Assembly (NCBI RefSeq): GCF_029784165.1 | Contig: NC_073696.1 | Location: forward strand, 177,561,825-177,625,824 | Length of the DNA stretch: 64,000 nt | Source of the DNA: Wyeomyia smithii | Lineage: Eukaryota > Arthropoda > Insecta > Diptera > Culicidae | Reading direction: 5' to 3' | In this document: piece by piece, positions 55,046-64,000 of the stretch | How positions within the stretch are numbered: the stretch's first letter is position 1 | How the letters are laid out: each line of letters starts with the position of its first letter | Position numbers and translations under genes: made by a program | The notes under the pieces: model-generated | Seen by the model: only the letters and a program-made list of their open reading frames with translations | Told to the model about the DNA's origin: nothing | Databases searched by the model: none

Positions 55046-55658
55046 GGTTGTTTGCATAGCCACGACCGCAAGGTTGAAGTAGAATACTTTTACAAGAAAG
55101 ATAACCCGGCTGCTTGCGTGTCAGTCATTTTTTCTAGTAAATAAACGTTGAATAATCAGATCAATCGAATTTTGCACTTCAACAAGGATTGACCATTTTC
55201 AATAATATAGTAAGTTGCTTGTCATGGTTGGGGCTTGACAATTTTTGTATTTCGAGATGAACTTTTATCGGATGTCGTGCTCATGACTGAAGGAAAAGAT
55301 AATTCGGTACGTTCTGAGACATGGAAATAAAGTAAAATTCATAACCTCTGCAAATTTAGAAATGTAAATTAACTAAAGAGAAAACATTTACGCTTTAATC
55401 ATCGGGTTTTTGTTTTATACTGAAAAGAACAATTTGTTGTTCAATTTAGTATCGGATAAGATGCCGATTACATCTTTGCGTTATCACTGACAGTGCGAAC
55501 AAAGTATTCGTTGTGATAAAGCAAACAGTGAAATGCTGATATAACACTCAAAACTAGACGGCTCACGTGTTGTCAAAATGAATCAACTATTCATTGAATG
55601 CATTTACTAGTGCCCACTATCGCACAGAGACCGAATTTCACTAAAGTGCCTCACTGCA

Positions 55659-55890
55659 TCAGCCGCTATCGATGCTGAGATCCGCCGTAACTAGTGCGCT
55701 ATCCATAGCCATGCAACAGTTGTGGTCGCTATACGCTGCCATTGGTATCCACTGTCCCTGCATCAGCTGGCCCAGCCGCTATCGTTGCTGGAATCCGCTG
55801 CAACTAGTGGGCTATCCATTGCTACGCCACAGCTGTGGCCGCTTTCCGTCATCGCTGGTATCCACTGCCCTGCTAGTGCTGCTGCTAAGG
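55659..55890 (+). repeat. Two imperfect tandem units of about 120 bp
   Basis: CAGCCGCTATCGATGCTG starts unit 1, and CAGCCGCTATCGTTGCTG starts unit 2 at about 55775. Both continue with AACTAGTG, GCTATCCAT and GGTATCCACTG blocks. It is GC-richer than the surroundings. No conserved frame. Confidence 0.7.
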
Positions 55891-56508
55891 GAGGACGACT
55901 GCTGTTGTCGCTGTCTACAACTATTATGAGCGGCTTCGGCTGAAACAGGCTCTTTGATAGGCCAAATAGCATGTTTAAAATTGCAAGGTATATGATTCTG
56001 TCGACCTTGCTTGGGAAGCAATCATATAACGACCAATCAGAGGTCGAATTTTTCGTTTGACAAGGCTTGACTATTTTCAATAGTACAATAGTGTGAATAA
56101 CAAAATTACAATTATCTTCTTTCGGGAAGAATCTTAGAAGATTTTCCAATCTATTGCTACAAGAACGAAGGAAATCCATGGAATACTAACCGCTTTATTA
56201 GCATTTAAAATTGGACATATTTTTCACTTTTTTCGGTTTTAGATTTTCATTTCACATCCCTATGTAGCCGAACTTTCTGAGAGAAGTATTCTACTTCAAA
56301 AACCGCGTTATTTGGAAAATCGTCGTAAAAAAGAACCGTGTAAAATAAAACCGTGTAAAAAAAGACTGAACTGTACTCGAAGAAGAGACTAATATAGAGA
56401 GGACTAATACTCTCACGGCCACCCCAATCAACTATCACTTTGTTCATCAAGTCCTTGGTGGCTTAATGAGACTACAAACTCAATCACATTTTATAATTTT
56501 ATAATCTA

Positions 56509-56840
56509 AAGCAGGTATTAGACGAAGCAAATATTTGCTATTTTTTAATACAGATTTAATTTTGTGCAAATAAAAATCGTACCAAAAAGCCTTGGTGCTA
56601 CATTCCGATTCGGAACTTGACCTTCTGTTTACTATACACAGACTTCGCAGCCAACCGTTAAGTGTACAGGACAATTGTGGGGCTAGCGCTACGATCCTAC
56701 TGACACTAACAGTCTCTCCCGAGTCGAGACTCGAACCTACGACGACCGGCTTGTTAGGTCAGCATCGTACCTCGAGACCAGATGGGGAGGCAAAAAAATC
56801 GTACCAAATAGCAAATATTTGCTTCGTTTAATACCTGCTT
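56509..56840. mobile_element. Foldback MITE interrupted by a SINE
   Basis: Ends AAGCAGGTATTA...CAAATATTTGCTATTT and its inverted complement (about 36-bp arms, 56509-56544 and 56806-56840). Without the SINE and one target copy the element would be about 110 bp, a short hairpin. Confidence 0.75.
56587..56793 (-). mobile_element. Same SINE family, full copy inside a small MITE
   Basis: Full reverse-orientation copy with box B (inverted as GAGTCGAGACTCGAACCTAC). The 15-bp AAAAATCGTACCAAA flanks it at 56572-56586 and 56794-56808. The host is the MITE at 56509-56840. Confidence 0.88.
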
Positions 56841-58387
56841 AACATTTTTATTCGGGGTGTTTCGAAGTGCTTTGTTTTTTGTTAGTGTTATGGTAGCACT
56901 AGAGAAAGAGTGAAAAAAAAATCGAATTGTGTTTTTGGCTGACTAAAGAGCGCTTGAAACGCCATCTACCTTCGAATAGAGCAGCTCAGTGAAGGGTTGC
57001 GAGTTTTTCGATTTTTCAAGCTTTTGGTTACATGTTGCAGCTAAATAGTTTTAATAATTATGATTAAATTTTGTGGCAGCGTGATACGAATTCACGACAA
57101 CTGTATCATTATAAATTTGGCGGTTTGAGATGAAATTAAGGAATATGTTTTGGCTCAGGTGCGTGTTTGCATTTTTATAAATTCTCAAGGCTTTGAATGC
57201 ATGGAATTTCGCCAGATTTTTCAATTTTAATAGATAGTTTTAACGTCAACAACTTCCTGCTTAACCCCCTAATCCAACTCCGTATTACTTATGGGAGTGT
57301 CACTGAGTCGGTGGCCTCTCACTAAGTAAGTATTACATCCTCAATATCCTTTCTATTAATATCCTCAAGCTACGGTGAAGATGGGCGTGGCCAGTAATGA
57401 TAACTATCGGGCCTACTTCATCTCAGATTGGTTTAAATGTTACTCCCAAACATTGTACCTCATACAATCCGAGTGGAAGCGTTAGTCACCAGTCTGCAAT
57501 CTACGAAATATACCGTGCTTACGCTACGCTACGCTTATATTTTAGTCATTTATAATCAGGTTATCGAGGTTTTGGCATCAATCGATCAAAAATTCTTTAA
57601 CGGGTAAATTTACGTAACAAAAACAGCCTACTGTTAGATACACTATTGAAAAATTGGTAAATAACATCGATTGTCTAAGTCAAACTGTGCAGCCAATCAC
57701 TACCTCTCTTCCCAAGCACAGCCAACACTAACGGATACAACTGATTTGACTTTGTAAACGATTTGTTGTTGTTGTTGTTGTTATTTTACTCGAGGTTCTT
57801 TCTGTTTCCGATGCTTTTTTACTTTCCTTACTATTCCATATTCTTCTTAACTCCTTCCTCTTTCCAACTAAATAACGAAACCTTGATATAAAAGATACCA
57901 TTCGAACATTTCACCCCATCATTTTCATTCTAAAACCGTACCAGTGACATACGGACGCTAGGTGCTAGCCGCTGAAAGGAGGAAAGACAAAATAGCACCG
58001 GTTATCTCGTGCCAGGTTAGTAGTACATGGTTACTGCAGCAGTACTAAAATGGTTGGAATTCTGCCCGGAATAACCAGAGAACAAAAATCATCGGCAACT
58101 TGCACCTTTTGGTGCCTCAAAGTGTTGTTATTTAAGTAGTTAGTTGAATTCGTATTTACTGCCTACTGAGAAAGGAAGAATACACCGAATTCGCTAATTC
58201 TAATGTTTCTCTTGTCATCACAAGCTAGGAACAATGCGTTCTTAATTCGAATATCTGCGAAGTGATGATGCCAATACTAATAAAGTATTATTCATATAGT
58301 TTATTGATATCAACTATTGTTCAAAGCGCTCGAATTGGTCTTCTCAGCAAATAAAAATGCACTGTTATAGATAAAAAATATGGAAAA
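56841..58387. other. Intergenic, no gene seen
   Basis: Includes a (TTG)n stretch near 57765-57782 and a segment (57893-58020) related, in inverted orientation, to 1920-2000. No coding sequence supported. Confidence 0.5.
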
Positions 58388-58525
58388 ATACCGTAATCCT
58401 ACGTCATACGGTCGTGTCTTTGATACCACCCTCCTACCTTTTGACTGTTTTCGATTTGTAAATCAAAAAGTAGGAAGGTGGTTTCTAAGACACGGCCGCA
58501 TAGTTGACGTAGGACTACCATAGTT
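58388..58525. mobile_element. Foldback MITE with TAATCCTACGTCA ends
   Basis: The left arm TAATCCTACGTCATACGGTC and right arm (inverse, ending GACGTAGGACTA) pair over about 45 bp with few mismatches, around a 30-bp loop. Related palindromes GACGTAGTCCTACGTC occur at 2584 and (one mismatch) at 6581. Confidence 0.7.
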
Positions 58526-59153
58526 TTATATTTCCTTTTGAGGCTCTGTTGGATTTGAGCTCGTTTTACTTTTGGCACACATGTGTCAAAAACGAGCGAT
58601 GATGTTCAATCACATTTTTTTAGTTTCATTGATTTTTTAACCAATTTAAGCTCAACATCATTCAATAGAAAGGTATTTTGGTTCTTTATGTTGCCGAAGC
58701 GGATGACCGGGATCGTTAAAACGGTTTACCTACAAACGGCCGAAACACGAAAGGTCGAATCACAAACGGCCGAATTTCAAACGGCCGAAATAACAAACGG
58801 CCGAATCATTCGACAGACCGAAAAATCATTGATAATTAACAGAGATTTAAATGAAACCCGAAATCATCCACCTAGCGGTGAAACCCAGCCTCTTTCATTC
58901 GAACTTATTATTTGTTAAAATAGATTCACACGATTTCTATAATTTCTGGTGCATTTCTTTTTCACTCTAAGTAACAAATTTCTGGTAGCCTACAGCACAA
59001 CTATTCCAAACATTCAAAACTTTACAACTTTACACATATGAACGTATATTAACACATACACACGAAAATAACATGAAATAAATAAGAAAATGATCTTGGT
59101 ACAATCGAAACGTCACTGCACTTATTTATAATTCAGAATCGATTATATATATT

Positions 59154-59987
59154 TGGGTGGGGAATCGTTATATGGAAAAAACGAAACTTGATAGCAGAAG
59201 GCCAGAACTAAGTTTTTTTGTTCTTTTTGGGGCCCCTAATAATCCTGAATTTATCGGAAGTCGATTGGTTTTGTCTCCGCTTGGCGCATTGCATTTCAAA
59301 TTTATATGGAGATTTGTATGGATAAACCAACTTTTTTGCATTTTCCATTCTAAAGAGCTCAAAATGGCTCAAACCAAAGGTTTCATTACTTCAAATGGTA
59401 GGTTTGTTGATGCCTAACAACTTGGCCGAAGACACTAAAGAGCTAGGTTGTCCCAAAAAAATACTAAAGCTGTTCGAAGTTGAGTATGTCGAAATTTATG
59501 TTACAAATCCTTTTTTCTGCCAACACTGCCAGTGTACCAGCGTCAGTCAGATTTCCATCAGAAGTGACCTCAGAAACACGTTGTAGATTCTTTCTGCGCC
59601 TAAAATATTGACCTAAATTTGTTTGCTTGGTCCAGCTGAGTGTATAAACTTGTTACGACAGGTTATTTCTGATGGGAATCCTACTGACGCCGGTACATTG
59701 GTAATGTTGGCAGAAACAAGATTTTCTGCATTTAAAGCGACATACTCAACTTTGAACAGCTATAGCTCTTCTTATGGATAGTGCATTATTAGAGTATTAT
59801 TGAGCTCTCTAGAAAGGTAAATGCAAAAAAGTAGGTTTTCTCATATAAATTTCCATACAAATTTGAAATGCAATGCGCCAAGCGGAGACAAAACCAATCG
59901 ACTTCCAGTAAGTTTAGGGTTGTTTGGGGCCCCAAAAGGATCCAAAAAAGCTTGGTTCTGGAAAATCGACCATTTTTCCCCACCCTA
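59154..59987. mobile_element. Long foldback element (about 834 bp, nearly all stem)
   Basis: Arms GGGTGGGGAATCG... and ...CCATTTTTCCCCACCC pair, as do the inner blocks GCGGAGACAAAACCAATCGA and, in the centre, CTGCCAACACTGCCAGTGTA with its inverse. Flanks are TATATAT on both sides. One arm of the same family lies alone at 41058-41170. Confidence 0.75.
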
Positions 59988-60461
59988 ATATATATATAGA
60001 CTTGTTTATACATAGACTCGATGATATATGGACTCGATTATATATCATTTTAAGTTCGATTATTTATAGTAGAGATGCACCGAATATTCGGGTTTTTTTT
60101 TCTTCACAAATGTATATTCGGGTTATCGAATAATGATTGAAACTAGTTCTTGTCCAGGGTAATCCTCTTTAATTAATAAGTAATTTGGTTTTTAATTTTT
60201 CTCATTTAATCATCATGTTCTGTTGAATATTCGGCTGAACAGGCGGCCGAATATGCAAAGATAAATGATGATAAGATGAGAAAAATTAAACACCAAATTG
60301 TTATTGACTTAATGTGACTAACCCTAGACAAGCTCAAGTTAAAACCATTATTCTGTAAACCGAAAATTCGATACTTTCCACAAAAAAACATTTTCCCAGC
60401 CCTATTATTCGGTGCAACTCTAATTTATAGCAGTAAATTTGTTCTTTATTTTAAATATCAC

Positions 60462-60717
60462 ATATGGTCGGCGTGCGACCAGACCGAACCAAGCGCCAAA
60501 AACATTATTTCGAGTAATCGGCGATCAAAGTATATCCACCCCGTACGTTTCCTGCTAGCTGCTGCAGAGAAATTTTGTTATAATACCAAGATGAACTATT
60601 AAATTTTTTTATTTTTTTCATGAAAGATAGATTATCAATTTTAACATCCACTGGTGTTAAAAACTCAATTTTTTAAAAAATGGCGCTTGGTTCGGTCTGG
60701 TCGCACGCCGACCATAT
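60462..60717. mobile_element. 256-bp MITE with 37-bp perfect inverted ends
   Basis: ATATGGTCGGCGTGCGACCA through AAGCGCCA at the left is matched exactly, inverted, at the right (to 60717). Perfect arms suggest recent insertion. Confidence 0.85.
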
Positions 60718-61961
60718 CCAAAGCTGAAATGTTGTAAGAAAATGTTCATAAAATACGTAATGCTTGAGAAGAATTTTGGCTATTTGATTTGAAAAAGTGT
60801 TACCACCCATGCTAAAAATTCTGAGAATTTACACAAAAAAATATTTATTTTGTTTCCTTTTTCTTTGTATCCGTTCCCTTATTGTTTCATAGAATGAAAA
60901 CAAAATTGAAAATTGATTTAATGCAACACACTCGTGGCCTTCGGCCAACTCGATTGTCCGGGGCGCATGCTGTCCTTACTCGCTAGCGCTCGTTCGGACG
61001 TAAACTAGGGGATTGCCCCTATGCTTCAGTAATCCGGGCAATCCAGTAGATCAGTTGTTTGCATGCGAGAGGCCGCCGCTTCCGACGAAATTTCGGCCTT
61101 TCGTTAGTAATGATATAATTCGGCCGTTTGAAATTCGGCCGTTTGAGATTCGGCCGTTTGTGTTTCGGCCGTTTGAAGCTATCCCCGTTAAAACGGTCCC
61201 TGAGAAACGACCGGAACATGTTCCGGTAATATAATGATCATGATCAAACCAGTACTATGCCTCTAATTACTCGTGTGGTAATCCCGTCAGCCTAATTTCA
61301 TCGAGGGACACCTCAAACGACTTGAAACTAAAACAAGTTTAGTAGTGGCCATATCTACTGTTAATGTCGTCTTTGGCTGCTTAAAAAGTAAAAAAAGTCA
61401 TGGAAAGAAACCGTTCATTTTTGGCATGGTTCGATTTCGGCAACAGAAAAAATTCTGGCTTGTTGCCAAAATATTCATTTATCTCGTGAAAAAGCACCGA
61501 TCGTCAAGCTACAGAGATCCCGGACGAGCAAATACGATCCGCATAGATTCTCTAGGATTCCTCACATTGGATTCCTGAGCGTCCTTGAAAAGGATTCCTG
61601 AAAAAGAATCCTCAGGAATGCCCTGTATATGGCTCCAGGATTCTTGAAATAAGAATCTATGGTTGTTTTCAAAAAACTCATTAATTTGGCAATGAACACC
61701 TGAACCGCAACAGTATCATGATGGAGTACTTCCGATATTGATGAAGCTGATATTCTTAAGTGTTTCAGATTCTGAATAGTGAACAACGAAGGGATGAATG
61801 GTGGCTTGACTATCATTCCAATAACTACACGAATCACAAAATGATAAAGACGTATTAAAATGAGCTTGACTGTTCAATATTTTTAATTTTGCAATAACGT
61901 TTTCGTTTAATTTGCGTAAGCTTGATGAGCACCGATGATCAGGAAAGGGTTTACAGCATTT

Positions 61962-62081
61962 CCCGCATAATCAATAACCATAAACGGATGATAATCCATA
62001 TGGTTCAACGATACCCCATACAGTCGGTACTATATCCCGAACTAGTTGTTAGACACGTTTTATGGTTATTGATTATGCGGG
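61962..62081. repeat. Hairpin with 23-bp perfect arms and a 74-bp loop
   Basis: CCCGCATAATCAATAACCAT plus AAA at 61962-61984 and its exact inverse at 62059-62081. Likely a small MITE; no gene is recognised around it. Confidence 0.75.
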
Positions 62082-63077
62082 TTGGGCTTGGTGTATTCCA
62101 TTTTCACTTTATTCATCTTCACAAAATGCAAACTGTTGCTAACACATCTGGAGCAGTGCAATCGTATTTATATACGAAAACAGATATTATAGGTAACCCA
62201 GTAGTTATTGGTTGCGTACTTTACAAACAGTTATTATTAGTAAACAAGCAGGTAGTGTTGCACGACAAACATATGTTTTTATAAAACATTCGGCAAGAAG
62301 GAACGTGTAGGTAGGCTAAGGTTTAGCGCTTGAGTTATTTATCCAATCGTTTTGTTGTCAAAGAATGAATTGTATATTTTTGATCAAGCATTCCAATGAA
62401 TGTATGGTTTTTGCTGGAGAACCATGGACAAATTAAGAAAAACGTGTATTTTCCGAAATATTAATAATTTTTCGAGCTTAAATTTAAAATAACTCGAAAA
62501 CCGATGCCTTTAGATTGTTTACTACCAAGAGCTTTTTGATTCAAAATGACTCTCTGCATCTTTTAAAATACAAATATTTTGAAAAATGTTTGAATTAGAG
62601 TTTTTATAAAAAAATTTATCTACCCCAAAATAAATATTTTTCATTTCTCCATCCTGGACATTTTTTTAAATGTTGCGTATTAACGTCAAGTTTCTTTAAA
62701 AAGAAAATAAAAAAAATAATTCAACTCTTTTTTTTCAAATTGAAACTTAATGTTTATTTTTAATTTTTTTTGGTCAAAAAATTTTTTTTTGTACAGTGGA
62801 TATTTTTTTTATAGTGCATTTTTAATTCCCTACAACTCATTCTCAGACAGCTTTTCTATACAACCAATGGTTTCTGGGCTACAATGCTTCGAATAAAACC
62901 TATGCCAAAAGGTATACGCCCTTTTAGAATGTAACTCATGGGTTTAAAAAATCTTACTATCTTGAAAAATGCTCAGTTTGCTAAGCCAAATACGTGTGCA
63001 AAGTTTCATTCAAATCAAAAATGGTCGATATTCGACCATAGGTCATTTGGCGCGATCTTGCTCTATACATCATGGTT
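62082..63077. other. Intergenic AT-rich, no gene seen
   Basis: Long A and T runs around 62570-62820. Nothing supported until the interspersed repeat at 63078. Confidence 0.5.
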
Positions 63078-64000
63078 TTTGCCTTTCTCCTAGAAAGGTA
63101 TAGCAATCACTGGAAAACCTAAAGGTATGAAAGTGCTCCAGCGAGCCGAATGTCGTATATCACTCGACTTAGTTCGACGAGCTGAGCATTTTTTGTATGT
63201 ATGTGTGTGTGTGTGTGTGCGTGTGTGTGTATGTGCAACTTTTTTTCTCACTCACTTTTCTCAGAGATGGCTGGCCCGATTTCCATAAAATTAATTGCAA
63301 ATGAAAGGTCTAGTTGCCCCATAGGTTGCTATTGAAATTCATTGCAATCGGATTTTTGGTTTAGAGGTTATATATCAAAATGTAAAAATCACGAAACATC
63401 AATATCTCAGAAACTACACAACCGATTTTTAACAAAACAGATGTCAAATGAAAGGGCTATCTCCAGAACCCTTAACTTTTAAATTTCATAATGATTAAAC
63501 ATTTGATTCAAAAGTTATATAAAGAAATATTTTCCGGAGGCTGTTTAAACTCACTCATTTTTCTCAGAGATGGCTGGACCGATTTTCACAAAATTAGTCT
63601 CGAACGAAAGGTCTAGTTGTCCCATAGGTTGCTATTGAATTTGATTGTAATGAAAGGTCGAGTGGCCTTATAACACCCTATTGAATTTCATTGTAATCGG
63701 ATTTTTAGTTTAGGCACCGTGTTTCAAAATGTGAGTATCACGAAACTTCATTATCTTATAAACTACACAACCAATTTAAACAAAACTGGTGTCAAATAAA
63801 CGGGCTGTCTTGAAAATCCTTAACTAATGATTAAACATGTGGTTCAGAAATTTTTAAAAGAATCGTGTCATAGATTTAGCTGAATCATTTTTGCCTTTCT
63901 CTTACAAAGGTATGCAATCACTGGAAAAACTAAAGGTATGAAAAGGCTCCAGAGGGCCGAATGTCGTATATCACTCGACTTAGTTCGACGAGTTGAGCAT
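63078..64000 (+). repeat. Mosquito interspersed repeat, one unit and the start of a second
   Basis: Starts at 63078 (GCCTTTCTCCTAGAAAGGTA) and again at 63890 (GCCTTTCTCTTACAAAGGTA), a head-to-tail spacing of 812 bp. Same family as 14632-17640. Contains a (TG)n microsatellite at about 63194-63232. It continues past the window end. Confidence 0.75.

Larger units (their letters stand above)
58695..61215. mobile_element. Large element with inverted arrays of CAAACGGCCGAAA at both ends
   Basis: Left end: four to five copies of CAAACGGCCGAA in 58732-58805. Right end: inverted copies (TTCGGCCGTTTG) in 61105-61175. Outside each lies GATCGTTAAAACGG or its inverse. About 2.5 kb in total, containing two other foldback elements (59154-59987 and 60462-60717). 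No transposase is visible. Confidence 0.65.

Noticed and set aside
61922..62284. 120-codon plus-strand frame
   Set aside because: It runs through both arms of the perfect hairpin at 61962-62081, so part of it is a repeat read in opposite senses.
1..64000. CRISPR arrays, prokaryotic operons or phage modules
   Set aside because: None seen; intron-containing genes and insect transposons show nuclear eukaryotic DNA, and the only regular short repeat is the gapless TTTAC array.

Overview
The window looks like nuclear DNA of a mosquito, most likely a culicine such as Aedes. The signs are AT-rich sequence, spliceosomal introns up to about 10.8 kb, and heavy repeat content: RTE-clade (JAM1-like) and CR1/L2-like non-LTR retrotransposons, mariner-type (ITmD37E-like) transposase fragments, tRNA-derived SINEs and many foldback MITEs. 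There are no prokaryotic operons, CRISPR arrays or rRNA genes. The species assignment is inference from repeat families.

Three protein-coding genes can be supported. (1) A plus-strand gene at 7816-36866 encodes the insect homologue of the Rho guanine-nucleotide exchange factor ARHGEF17/TEM4, with a long disordered N-terminus, DH and PH domains and a C-terminal WD40-like propeller. At least 14 coding exons were placed by splice sites and phase. A likely alternative promoter and first exon lies at 12091-12450. The last exon carries an apparent one-base deletion near 36622. (2) Nested on the opposite strand, inside the 10.8-kb intron that splits the PH region, is a complete six-exon EcKinase-like (DUF227/CHK-kinase-like) gene at 24393-26783. 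(3) At 43409-54588 is a six-exon gene for a small secreted glycine/tyrosine-rich protein of cuticular type. Its first coding exon is only 12 nt, and a 9.2-kb intron follows. One further 112-aa reading frame at 42186-42524 is unidentified.

Layout: 1-7.8 kb, intergenic or 5' region with RTE remnants and small MITEs; 7.8-36.9 kb, the RhoGEF gene; 37-43 kb, intergenic repeats with a mariner fragment split by a SINE and an RTE remnant; 43.4-54.6 kb, the Gly/Tyr-rich gene, whose first intron holds MITEs and an RTE remnant; 54.6-64 kb, repeat-dominated DNA with nested foldback elements. Within the RhoGEF introns are a pogo-like element between two inverted copies of a mosquito repeat (14.6-21.1 kb), a 1.25-kb nearly pure TTTAC pentanucleotide array (28.0-29.2 kb) and a CR1/L2-like retrotransposon with few disruptions (29.6-31.5 kb).

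The three genes show no functional linkage beyond nesting. No clear new multi-gene system is visible. The items most worth a second look are the RhoGEF frameshift, the nested kinase beside the TTTAC array, the cryptic micro-exon gene with its decayed first-exon duplicate, and the nested foldback transposons.
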